Assembly: GCA_900553145.1 (NCBI GenBank)
Contig: USCL01000173.1
Coordinates: 1-8,332 of the forward strand
DNA from: an uncultured Desulfovibrio sp.
GTDB lineage: Bacteria > Desulfobacterota > Desulfovibrionia > Desulfovibrionales > Desulfovibrionaceae
DNA: 8,332 nt
Direction of reading: 5' to 3'
Under the pieces are notes generated by a model. The model saw only the letters and a program-made list of their open reading frames with translations. It had not been told where the DNA came from and ran no database searches. The number at the start of each line of letters is the position of its first letter. The first letter of the stretch is position 1. Position numbers and translations under genes: made by a program. Positions 1-6,303 of this stretch are shown piece after piece.

Positions 1-157
1 TTCTCCTCCCCCTCCCCAAACCCCACCCCTTCCTCTTCAAAGACTTTCGGTTTTATTGAATCCCTGTTTTCAACTTTCCCTGAAGCGGATTCTCTTCAAA
101 GGATACACGTTGTAACGGGAACCGGCTCCTTCCTTTTTCCATTTATCCTCGTATGGC
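1..157. other. Intergenic stretch left of gatB terminator
   Basis: I find no supported gene here. The first 30 or so bases are almost pure pyrimidine and resemble the right arm of the purine/pyrimidine hairpins at 1792-1846 and 7437-7488, so the window edge may cut such a hairpin in two. A 6-bp inverted repeat (58-63 with 87-92) and a 10-bp direct repeat (33-42 and 92-101) are visible but are short enough to be chance. No convincing promoter was found on either strand. Confidence 0.5.
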
Positions 158-191
158 AAAACGCCTTCCCCCATACGGAGGAAGGCGTTTT
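158..191 (-). terminator. Intrinsic terminator downstream of gatB
   Basis: A perfect 12-bp inverted repeat, AAAACGCCTTCC (158-169) and GGAAGGCGTTTT (180-191), encloses a 10-base loop. Read from gatB, the stem starts about 50 bases after the stop codon and ends in four U residues. The A-run on the other arm means it could also work in the opposite direction for a gene to the left. The U-tract is short, so efficiency is uncertain. Confidence 0.75.
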
Positions 192-240
192 CATGCGGTG
201 GAATCGAGAGCGGGTTCCCTCTCCCCCTCCAATCTTTCAT

Positions 241-1665
241 CTATTTCAGCAGCCTTCCCAGCGCCTCGTTGACGAGGGCGGGGTTGGCCTTGCCCTTCAT
301 CTTGCGCATGACCTGCCCGACGAAAAAGCTGACGAGCTTGGTTTTGCCGCCTTTGTAGGCTTCGACTTCGGCGGGGTTTTCGGCGATCGCCTCGGCGACG
401 GCGGCGTCGATGGCGGAAGTGTCGGACACCTGCACAAGGCCCTTTTCGCGGACGTAGGCTTCGGGCATGACGCCGTTGGCGTACAGTTCGCTGAAAATGT
501 CCTGCGCGATCTTGGCGCTGATAAGGCCGCCGTCGACGATCTTGGCGAGTTCGGCGAGGGCCTCGGGTTTGAGCGCCGAATCCTTGAGCTCAACGCCGGT
601 CTGGTTGATTTCGCGGAGCATGGGGCCGGTCATATAGTTGGCGATTTTACGCGGCTCGTTGTAGATCGCCACCGCCGCTTCAAACAGGTCGGCCTGCGCG
701 CGGTCGGACGTGATGATGTCCGCGTCCTGCTCGGGGAGTTTCCAGTCGTCCATAAAGCGCTGGCGGCGCTGCGCGGGAAGCTCGGGGAGGCTGGCTTTCC
801 AGCTTTCGAGCTGGGCGTCCGTGATGTGCACGGGCACGAGGTCCGGGTCGGGGAAATAGCGGTAGTCGTGCGCCTCTTCCTTGTCGCGCATGGACATGGT
901 GACGCCCTTCACGCTGTCGAACAGGCGGGTTTCCTGAACCACCTTGTCCCCGTCCTCCAGCACGTCCCGCTGGCGGGACACCTCGTACTCGATGGCTTTT
1001 TGCACATGGCGGAACGAGTTCAGGTTCTTGAGCTCGGCGCGGGTGCCGAATTCGGTCGCGCCCTTGGGACGGATGGACACGTTGGCGTCGCAGCGGAAGC
1101 TGCCTTCCTCCATGTTGCCGTCCGTGATGCCGAGATAGACCACGATGGCGTGCAGGGCCTTGAGGTAGGCCACGGCCTCCTCGGCGCTGCGCATGTCGGG
1201 CTCGCTCACGATTTCGATGAGCGGCACGGCGGCGCGGTTGAGGTCGAGGTAGCTGTGGTCGCCTTCGTGGATGTTCTTGCCCGCGTCGGTTTCCATGTGG
1301 ATGCGGGTGATGCCGATGCGCTTGGTTTCGCCGCCGACGTTGATGTCCAGATGGCCGAATTCGCACAGCGGGCGCTCGAACTGCGAAATCTGGTAGTTGT
1401 ACGGCATGTCGGGGTAGAAGTAGTTCTTACGGGCGAACACCGAGTCGTTGTTGATGGCGCAGTTCAGGGCGAGGCCCGCGCGGGTGGCGTATTCCACGGC
1501 GGTCTGGTTCAGGACCGGCAGCACGCCCGGCATCCCGGAACACACTTCGCAGACGTTGGTGTTGGGTTCCACCCCGAACGTCGTGGGGCAGGAGCAGAAC
1601 AGCTTGGATTTGGTGCAGAGGTGGACATGCACTTCAAGGCCGATGACGGTTTCATAAGCGGACAT
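241..1665 (-). CDS. gatB: Asp-tRNA(Asn)/Glu-tRNA(Gln) amidotransferase subunit B
   Basis: GatB is the tRNA-binding kinase subunit of the cytosolic GatCAB complex, which converts mischarged Glu-tRNA(Gln) (and Asp-tRNA(Asn) where formed) to the correct aminoacyl-tRNA using ammonia from GatA. The 474 residues match full family length. The N-terminal catalytic cradle begins with VIGLEVHVHL. It carries a CSC (24-26) plus CEVC (39-42) cysteine set typical of a zinc site, the ETDAGK motif (125-130), the acidic EIVSEPD stretch (151-157) and YRYFPDPD (268-275). From about 325 to the end lies the helical YqeY-like tRNA-binding domain, closing with KANPALVNEALGRLL. The start is supported by GGAG seven bases upstream of the ATG. 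gatA and gatC are not in the window, so the complex is encoded at more than one locus. It has its own promoter candidate (1698-1727) and terminator (158-191), suggesting a single-gene transcript. Confidence 0.97.
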   Translation of the reverse strand: MSAYETVIGLEVHVHLCTKSKLFCSCPTTFGVEPNTNVCEVCSGMPGVLPVLNQTAVEYATRAGLALNCAINNDSVFARKNYFYPDMPYNYQISQFERPLCEFGHLDINVGGETKRIGITRIHMETDAGKNIHEGDHSYLDLNRAAVPLIEIVSEPDMRSAEEAVAYLKALHAIVVYLGITDGNMEEGSFRCDANVSIRPKGATEFGTRAELKNLNSFRHVQKAIEYEVSRQRDVLEDGDKVVQETRLFDSVKGVTMSMRDKEEAHDYRYFPDPDLVPVHITDAQLESWKASLPELPAQRRQRFMDDWKLPEQDADIITSDRAQADLFEAAVAIYNEPRKIANYMTGPMLREINQTGVELKDSALKPEALAELAKIVDGGLISAKIAQDIFSELYANGVMPEAYVREKGLVQVSDTSAIDAAVAEAIAENPAEVEAYKGGKTKLVSFFVGQVMRKMKGKANPALVNEALGRLLK

Positions 1666-1697
1666 AGGGCGACTCCGGAAGGCCGAACGATTATTCT

Positions 1698-1727
1698 ATT
1701 CTAGCATCAAACGTGGGTTGCTTTCAG
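1698..1727 (-). promoter_or_regulatory. Candidate sigma70 promoter of gatB
   Basis: On the minus strand, CTGAAA (1727-1722, four of six matches to TTGACA) is followed after 18 bases by TAGAAT (1703-1698, five of six matches to TATAAT). Transcription would start near 1691, giving a leader of about 25 bases before the gatB ATG at 1665. Position and the A+T-rich character of this short stretch support it. It is a prediction from consensus only. Confidence 0.55.
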
Positions 1728-1791
1728 GCCCGAACAGCGGAGCTGCCCGGAACTCAAGACATAAAAGTCTTAGGAGGATAGGGGATGGGGT

Positions 1792-1846
1792 TTGGGGAAG
1801 GGGAAAGGAAGCCCTTCTTCAGAAGGGTTCCTTTCCCCTTCCCCAA
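1792..1846 (-). terminator. Long purine/pyrimidine hairpin, likely end of nadK operon
   Basis: The left arm (1792-1817) and right arm (1822-1846) pair over about 25 bp with one bulged base (g1811) and a four-base TTCA loop. One arm is almost all purine and the other all pyrimidine. It lies 20 bases after the stop codon of the DUF4254 gene and before the gatB promoter, where a transcription barrier is expected. There is no U-tract on either side, so it may instead stabilise the mRNA 3' end or need Rho. A related hairpin lies at 7437-7488. Confidence 0.5.
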
Positions 1847-1866
1847 GCCATCTTCATCCCTTTCCT

Positions 1867-2499
1867 CTATTTTCCATACAGCTCAGGGTTCAACGTGGGA
1901 TCGTTGTACATCTTGAACTGGAAGTACAGCTTGGGGGTCTTGGTCCCCTCGACGAATTCGGTGACGAGGTGCTTGACGGCGAGGATGAGATCGGAACGCT
2001 GTTCCTTGAGGACCGCGAGCTTTTTCGCGCACGAGGCGAGGTGTTCGGGCGTCACGTCGGCACGCTGGAGCTGCTCGTCCATGTGCCAGATTTTGAGGCT
2101 CAGGATGGACAGGCGGTCGATGGCCATGCCGAGGGACTCCGTATTGATGTGCGGGGCCGACGAGGCCGGGAGAAGCGGCGAGAGCAGGGCCACGAGGCAG
2201 GCGTCCACCCGCTCTATGCGGTCGTTGCGCTCCTGATTGAGCCTGTCGATGCGGTACTTGCAGTCGGCGATGACGTCGGGCGTCACGTCGCGGCGGCGGG
2301 CGGTATCCTCGATGTGCCAGAGGCGGAAATTCCGCAGGTGCTGCGCGCGGATCAGGGCGAGGAGCGTCTCGGGGGAGGCGGGGGCGTCCGGGGCGGCGTC
2401 GGCGGCTTCGGGTTCTTGGCTGTGCCAGAGGGCCGTGGCTTCATTCTGGGCGTCGAAACACGCGTCCAGAAGCGTGAACAATTGCGTGGGCGTGGTCAT
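1867..2499 (-). CDS. DUF4254 domain-containing protein
   Basis: A 210-residue, soluble, largely helical protein with no signal peptide or membrane segment. I recognise it as DUF4254 from two hallmark stretches: LWHIEDTARRRDV (60-72), leading into RIDRLNQERNDRIE (83-96), and the HINTESLGMAIDRLSILSLK region (117-136), ending in IWHM. The biochemical role of the family is unknown to me, and DUF4254 genes are often seen near cell-envelope glycan genes, which is weak contextual evidence only. The two halves look like a duplication: residues 60-103 align with 137-179, sharing WH, the DVTP turn, a Cys and an R-x-D pair. A third LWH occurs at 24-26, followed by an Ala/Pro-rich linker (30-42). The gene starts 2 bases after the stop of the upstream 590-residue gene, with AGGA six bases before the ATG, so it is the last gene of the nadK unit. 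Family assignment is good; function is not known. Confidence 0.85.
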   Translation of the reverse strand: MTTPTQLFTLLDACFDAQNEATALWHSQEPEAADAAPDAPASPETLLALIRAQHLRNFRLWHIEDTARRRDVTPDVIADCKYRIDRLNQERNDRIERVDACLVALLSPLLPASSAPHINTESLGMAIDRLSILSLKIWHMDEQLQRADVTPEHLASCAKKLAVLKEQRSDLILAVKHLVTEFVEGTKTPKLYFQFKMYNDPTLNPELYGK

Positions 2500-2501
2500 A
2501 T

Positions 2502-4274
2502 CTATTCCTGGTTGGCGTTGGTAATGGTGGCGTCAAAGAATTTGCCGACGCCGTAATTGCCGCGGCGGAAAAACTTTTCCGGCCCGGGGCCGACGATCTG
2601 GAGTTCGGGATGGGAACGCTGCATGTCCAGCGCGATGCGCATTTCCTTGGTGCACCCGGTGGAGAAGGTGGCGTCCTTGCCGGACCAGACGGGCGGGACC
2701 TTGAGCCCCATGAGCCCGAAGCTGGCCTCGATGTCCTCCATGCTCTGGAAGCGCCAGATGTTGATGAGGCCGCTGCGCTGCACCTGCTCCCACATGAACA
2801 TGAGGTCGTCGCCGTCCATGCCCGGCTCGAAATATTCCGCCGGGTTGATGATGAAAACCTCGTCGAGCCGCTCCCGCAGCGACCGGACGAAGGTGTCCGC
2901 CACCTTGATCGCCGTGGCGGTCTGGCCGGGGATGCTGCCGATGATGCAGCTGTAGAACATCACGGCCTTGCCGCTGTCCTTGGCGGCGCGCATGCTCTTG
3001 ATGATCGTCCGGGCCTTGGCCGTGAGGGTCTGTTCGCTGAATTTGCGGATGCCGGGCGCGTGGGGCTTGAGCTGCATGCGCACTTCGCTGCGTTCCTCCC
3101 AGAAGCAGAAGACGTCGCGGGTAAAAACATGGCTCGTGCCGAGGAGCACGTCGCGGTTGCAGCGGCCCCGGGCAATGATGGCGTCGCTTTCCTTCCATGC
3201 GCGGGCGAAGGTGACCGAGGTGCGGTACAGGTTGAGGCGTTCGCCCGTGCCGTCCGAAATGATGAGCAGGCGGTTTTCCCGCAAGCGCCGGAGCAGCTCG
3301 TTCTTGGATGCGGCCGTGGCCTTGAATATATGGGATTCGGGCAGATTGTCCACCAGCAGGGGATCGCGGTCCACGTCCCAGATGGTCGGGGCATAGTAGA
3401 CCGGGGCTTCCTTGAGCGTCAGGATGACCTTGTGCCCGAGCCGCAGCAGCGTCTGGATGATCCGCAGATCAAGGGCAAGGCCGCCTTCCATCGCGCAGAC
3501 GTAGAGGAACGTGCGCGGCGGGCCGGGGAAAAGCTCCTCCACCTGCGGGGTGAAGGCTTCCGATCCGGCGAAGATGTCCGGCAGTTCGCATTTGCCGCTT
3601 TCCGCCGCGGCGCAGTTGTGGATGAGCTGGGTGAGCGTGTGGTGCGAGCGCCCGGCGAGATGGAAGAGGCGGGTCAGTTCCGCCAGATCCAGCGCGCGGC
3701 GCAGATCCGGGATGCCGTCGGCGGGCAGGCCGCCGGGCAGGCGCCCGAGGGCCGCTTGCAGCGCGTCCGAACGGAGAAAGGCGGCGAGCGTTTCGTTGTA
3801 GAACAGGCGTTCGTTCAGCCACGGGTCGCCCGCGTCGAAGTGGCTGATGAGCGTGGTGACCAGCCGTTTGACGAGGCGGGAGGGCAGGATGTTGCCGAGC
3901 GCGAGGCAGCCCCGGAAGCGGTGGCGGCAATAATTGATCATGTCGCGGCGTTTCTGGCGATCCTTCTCGTAGCGCACGACCCGGATGATGGAGCGCCACG
4001 CCGCGATGTACTGGCCGCGCACGCGGGGGGGGAAACTGCGGAGATGGTAGGAGGCCGCCAGTTCCCGGAACGTGGCGTCGGAGCAGGGCGCATACACCTG
4101 CCGCTCGTCCATGGCGACCATGAAGCGGAGCTGCTCGGGGCTGGCGACGCCGCTGGGGTTGATGCCGTGCTCGATATTGTTTTCCGCGCAAAAACTGTAA
4201 AACCACGCATCGAAGCCGGGATGGTCGCCGAGCCGGAGATCGCTGACCTGTCCGATGTCGGGAAGCCTGTTCAT
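2502..4274 (-). CDS. DUF89/ARMT1-like fold protein with altered metal-site motifs
   Basis: A 590-residue cytosolic protein without signal peptide or membrane segments. Residues 1 to about 235 are helical and include DPWLNERLFYNETL (150-163), reminiscent of the helical N-terminal part of DUF89 proteins. Residues 256-378 resemble the DUF89 alpha/beta core: FLYVCAMEGGLALDL (256-270), PVYYAPTIWDVD (291-302), a serine/threonine-flanked SDGTGERL (340-347) and IIARGRCN (366-373). In DUF89 metal-dependent phosphatases, as I recall them, the corresponding motifs are DNxGE, P-x-x-NDxT and KGxxN. Here the first Asp-Asn pair is Ala261-Met262, the second Asn-Asp is Tyr294-Ala295, and Lys is Arg369, so phosphatase activity is doubtful. 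Residues 415-590 form a further region that I do not recognise, with SIPGQTATAIK and GPGPEKFFRRGN. The ATG overlaps the nadK stop codon (ATGA), implying translational coupling. DUF89 kinship is inferred by eye and needs a profile search. Confidence 0.6.
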   Translation of the reverse strand: MNRLPDIGQVSDLRLGDHPGFDAWFYSFCAENNIEHGINPSGVASPEQLRFMVAMDERQVYAPCSDATFRELAASYHLRSFPPRVRGQYIAAWRSIIRVVRYEKDRQKRRDMINYCRHRFRGCLALGNILPSRLVKRLVTTLISHFDAGDPWLNERLFYNETLAAFLRSDALQAALGRLPGGLPADGIPDLRRALDLAELTRLFHLAGRSHHTLTQLIHNCAAAESGKCELPDIFAGSEAFTPQVEELFPGPPRTFLYVCAMEGGLALDLRIIQTLLRLGHKVILTLKEAPVYYAPTIWDVDRDPLLVDNLPESHIFKATAASKNELLRRLRENRLLIISDGTGERLNLYRTSVTFARAWKESDAIIARGRCNRDVLLGTSHVFTRDVFCFWEERSEVRMQLKPHAPGIRKFSEQTLTAKARTIIKSMRAAKDSGKAVMFYSCIIGSIPGQTATAIKVADTFVRSLRERLDEVFIINPAEYFEPGMDGDDLMFMWEQVQRSGLINIWRFQSMEDIEASFGLMGLKVPPVWSGKDATFSTGCTKEMRIALDMQRSHPELQIVGPGPEKFFRRGNYGVGKFFDATITNANQE

Positions 4275-5146
4275 GCTTGCTCCGGGGCGGAAGTCCCGCC
4301 CGTTTGGATGAAGCCGCGCTCGCGCAGCCGCTGGAAGTACGTGCCGGATGAGCAGGAAAGGACCCGCAGCCCGGTATCAAGGCTTTCCACCCGCACCACG
4401 TCGCCGCCGCACAGGGGGATGCCCTCCTGCCCGTCCACGGTAAGGAAGGCCTCGGGCGCGGCGGCGTCGGTTTCAAGGCGGATGCGGGAATCCGCGGGCA
4501 GGACGACGGGCGGGAAGCTCTTGAAGAAAGGCGAAATGGGCGTCAGGGTGAGGGCCTGCACATCGGGGTGCACCAGCGGGCCCTGCGCGGACAGGGAATA
4601 CGCCGAGGAACCGAGGGGCGTGGAGACGATCACCCCGTCGGAGCGCACGACGCCCATGTCCTCGCCGTCCACGAACACATGGACGGGCAGCACGCGGGCG
4701 ATGGCCCCGCGCCCGACCACCACGTCGTTGGCGGCGTGCCCGCTGGCGACGGGGGTTTCGCCGCGGAGGAGCTCCCAGCGCAGCAGGACGCAGGTGCGCG
4801 TGATCATCTTTCCGTCGAGGAGGCGTTCCAGAGCGGGCTCCCAGCCGACGGCGGGGAGTTCGGTCAAAAAGCCGATCTGCCCGAAATTGATGCCGAGAAG
4901 AGGGATGTCGAGCCCGGCGAGCTTGCGGCCGACGCCGATGAAGGTTCCGTCGCCGCCGAGGATGAGCACGGCGCCGGAGGCGCGGGCCTTGGCGACGAGT
5001 TCATCGGAAGGGCAGTCGGCGGGAAGGGCGGAACAGGCCACGCCGTGCGCTCCGAGCCACTGGCCGACGGCTGCTGCGGTGGCTTCGGCGGCGGCGTGCC
5101 GGGCCTTGGTGACGAGAAGTATGGAAGTGACGGAGTGCATCTGCAT
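4271..5146 (-). CDS. nadK: NAD kinase
   Basis: Cytosolic ATP- or polyphosphate-dependent phosphorylation of NAD to NADP. The 291 residues are normal family length. Visible hallmarks, in order: GGDGT (64-68) with catalytic Asp66; LGINFGQIGFLTEL (84-97), the family LGINxGxxGFLT motif; the Asn-Asp of NDVVVGRG (140-147), equivalent to the NE/ND substrate-binding motif; and GSSAYSLSAQGP (179-190), equivalent to GSTAYxLSxGGP. The C-terminal beta domain carries LTVDGQ (235-240). Two in-frame ATGs (5146 and 5140) are possible. Only a weak AGGGA lies 12 bases before the first, so the exact start is uncertain by two residues. It heads a unit with the 590-residue gene (4-base overlap) and the DUF4254 gene, and is divergent from gmhA. 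No clear promoter was found upstream on this strand. Confidence 0.95.
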   Translation of the reverse strand: MQMHSVTSILLVTKARHAAAEATAAAVGQWLGAHGVACSALPADCPSDELVAKARASGAVLILGGDGTFIGVGRKLAGLDIPLLGINFGQIGFLTELPAVGWEPALERLLDGKMITRTCVLLRWELLRGETPVASGHAANDVVVGRGAIARVLPVHVFVDGEDMGVVRSDGVIVSTPLGSSAYSLSAQGPLVHPDVQALTLTPISPFFKSFPPVVLPADSRIRLETDAAAPEAFLTVDGQEGIPLCGGDVVRVESLDTGLRVLSCSSGTYFQRLRERGFIQTGGTSAPEQA

Positions 5147-5188
5147 TCAGTAGTAGAATCCCTGTGATTCTTCAATAGCAAACTTGGG

Positions 5189-5231
5189 CGCCCCGAGCCG
5201 CCCCGTTGTCGTTTCGGCGGGTTGCGGGGCG
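5189..5231. repeat. Two-tier GC-rich inverted repeat between nadK and gmhA
   Basis: CGCCCCG (5189-5195) pairs with CGGGGCG (5225-5231), and nested inside, CCGCC (5198-5202) pairs with GGCGG (5216-5220). In the divergent nadK-gmhA spacer it would lie in the nadK 5' leader or upstream of the gmhA promoter. It could be an operator, a leader structure or a by-product of high G+C; I cannot decide. Confidence 0.4.
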
Positions 5232-5250
5232 TCGCCCGGCCCGCATGGAG

Positions 5251-5279
5251 TTGTCAGCGGGGGCCGTTTCGCTTATAGC
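5251..5279 (+). promoter_or_regulatory. Candidate sigma70 promoter of gmhA
   Basis: TTGTCA (5251-5256, five of six matches to TTGACA) and TATAGC (5274-5279, four of six matches to TATAAT) are separated by exactly 17 bases. Transcription would begin near 5286, about 75 bases before the chosen gmhA start. This is the best consensus promoter in the window and drives away from nadK. It also argues against a gmhA start upstream of 5286. Confidence 0.65.
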
Positions 5280-5349
5280 TCAAAGTTCGCCGCGATTGGG
5301 TTGCAGAACGGAAATCAGGGATTATCTGTGCTTGTAACCATGCGGTTCG

Positions 5350-5355
5350 AAGGAG
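5350..5355 (+). promoter_or_regulatory. Ribosome binding site fixing the gmhA start
   Basis: AAGGAG lies five bases before the ATG at 5361. The alternative in-frame ATG at 5340 has no comparable purine-rich sequence. This selects the 202-residue product, whose residue numbering then matches E. coli GmhA at the metal ligands. Confidence 0.8.
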
Positions 5356-5360
5356 CGTCT

Positions 5361-5969
5361 ATGGACAAAGCCCTGCAGATGATTTCCCAGCATGCGGAAG
5401 ACGGCGCAAAACTGCGCCGCGATTTTTTTGCCGTCCACGGCGGCAAGGTGGCTGAAGCCGCCCGGCGCATGGCCGTCGCCGTGGCCCGCGGCGGCAAGAT
5501 CCTGTTGGCCGGCAACGGCGGGAGTGCGGCGGACGCCCAGCACTGGGCCGCGGAATTCGTCAACCGGTTCCTGATGGACCGGCCGCCGCTCCCGGCCATC
5601 GCGCTGACGACCGATTCTTCCGTGCTGACGTCCATCGGCAATGATTTCGGCTACGATCTCGTCTTCACCAAGCAGGTGCAGGCGCTCGGGCGGCCCGGCG
5701 ACGTCTTCGTCGGCATCTCGACCTCGGGCAACAGCGCCAACGTCATCGGCGCGCTGCAGGCGGCCCGCAAGCAGGGCCTGTTCACCATCGGGCTGACCGG
5801 CGACGGCGGCGGGCGCATGGGGCCGCTGTGCGACATCCTGCTTGCCGTGGGGCATCCGTCCACGCCGCTCGTGCAGGAGACGCACGCCGCCATCGGGCAT
5901 ATGCTCTGCGCGCTGATGGACTACTACCTTTTCGAGAATGTGATGGCCATCAAGCCCATGCTTGACTGA
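5361..5969 (+). CDS. gmhA: Sedoheptulose-7-phosphate isomerase (phosphoheptose isomerase)
   Basis: GmhA converts sedoheptulose 7-phosphate to D-glycero-D-manno-heptose 7-phosphate, the first step to ADP-heptose for the LPS inner core; it acts in the cytosol as a tetramer. The 202-residue product is one SIS domain. Visible motifs are GNGGSAADAQHWAAEF (51-66), ALTTDSSVLTSIGND (81-95), GISTSGNS (118-125) for phosphate binding, and VQETHAAIGH (171-180). The zinc and catalytic ligands of the E. coli enzyme fall at the same numbers here: His61, Glu65, Gln172 and His180. The reading frame is open back to 5184, but AAGGAG five bases before the ATG at 5361 and loss of family similarity upstream fix this start. 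fmdB follows 24 bases after the stop, so the two are probably co-transcribed from the promoter at 5251-5279. No other heptose-pathway gene is in the window. Confidence 0.95.
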   Translation: MDKALQMISQHAEDGAKLRRDFFAVHGGKVAEAARRMAVAVARGGKILLAGNGGSAADAQHWAAEFVNRFLMDRPPLPAIALTTDSSVLTSIGNDFGYDLVFTKQVQALGRPGDVFVGISTSGNSANVIGALQAARKQGLFTIGLTGDGGGRMGPLCDILLAVGHPSTPLVQETHAAIGHMLCALMDYYLFENVMAIKPMLD

Positions 5970-5993
5970 ATATACGTTTACAGGAGAAGCGTC

Positions 5994-6230
5994 ATGCCCA
6001 TGTTTGAATACCGCTGCACGCGCTGCGGCCATGAATTTGAAGAACTCGTTTTCGGCGACAAGAACCCCGTGTGCCCGGCCTGCCGCGCCGAAGCCACGGA
6101 AAAGCTCATCTCCAAGCCGTGCCGCCATTGCGAAGGCGGCAGCCTCGGCGATTTCGGCGCGCCCGCCGCGCCGTCTTCCGGCGGGGGCTGCGCGGGCTGC
6201 TCCGGCGGCAACTGCGCGAGCTGCCATTAA
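5994..6230 (+). CDS. FmdB-family zinc ribbon protein
   Basis: A 78-residue small protein beginning MPMFEYRC, the usual opening of the FmdB/CxxC_CXXC_SSSS zinc-ribbon family. Cys8-x-x-Cys11 and Cys27-x-x-Cys30 form the zinc knuckle pair. The tail adds three more CxxC pairs (43-46, 66-69, 74-77) in a Gly/Ser-rich background and ends CASCH. Some members were named as putative regulators of amide-utilisation genes (FmdB), but the role of most is unknown. AGGAG lies seven bases before the ATG. It follows gmhA by 24 bases and precedes hemC by 137 bases. The extra cysteine pairs suggest a second metal or iron-sulfur site, or redox sensitivity; that is inference. There is no signal peptide, so it should be cytosolic. 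Confidence 0.9.
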   Translation: MPMFEYRCTRCGHEFEELVFGDKNPVCPACRAEATEKLISKPCRHCEGGSLGDFGAPAAPSSGGGCAGCSGGNCASCH

Positions 6231-6244
6231 GCTTCCGGAAACGG

Positions 6245-6268
6245 GGAGGGGCCGGAACGTTCCCCTCC
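6245..6268 (+). repeat. Hairpin after fmdB with nested palindrome
   Basis: GGAGGGG (6245-6251) pairs perfectly with CCCCTCC (6262-6268). The loop overlaps the 10-bp palindrome GGAACGTTCC (6254-6263). It lies 14 bases after the fmdB stop. It lacks a U-tract, so it is not a standard intrinsic terminator. The alternative pairings suggest either an mRNA structure or a protein-binding palindrome. Confidence 0.45.
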
Positions 6269-6303
6269 TCCGAAGTCCCTTTCTCCGAGCGGATCGTCAT
6301 TGG

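Noticed and set aside
58..67. GAATCCCTGT repeated at 58-67 and 5156-5165
   Set aside because: A shared 10-mer is expected by chance in a window of this size, and flanks do not match.
193..1704. Plus-strand open frame of 503 codons opposite gatB
   Set aside because: It is fully antisense to gatB, has Val/Gly/His/Asp-rich low-complexity translation and no motif. It is a shadow of GC-biased codon use.
2610..5153. Very long plus-strand open frame (847 codons) opposite the 590-residue gene and nadK
   Set aside because: It is antisense to two well-supported genes, its translation is low-complexity and rich in Ala, Gly, Arg, Asp and Glu with no family resemblance, and high G+C third positions readily leave such frames open.
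5165..5190. Minus-strand -10-like element (TGCTATTGA) upstream of nadK
   Set aside because: It looks like a poor extended -10 with no matching -35 at 16-18 bases, so I do not annotate a nadK promoter.
5184..5360. N-terminal extension of gmhA
   Set aside because: The promoter candidate at 5251-5279 lies inside it, and AAGGAG precedes the ATG at 5361. The ATG at 5340 is possible but has no RBS.
6216..6230. CASCH at the end of the FmdB-like protein as a c-type haem site
   Set aside because: There is no signal peptide for export, the protein is tiny, and Cys-rich tails are common in this family. A zinc or redox role is more likely.
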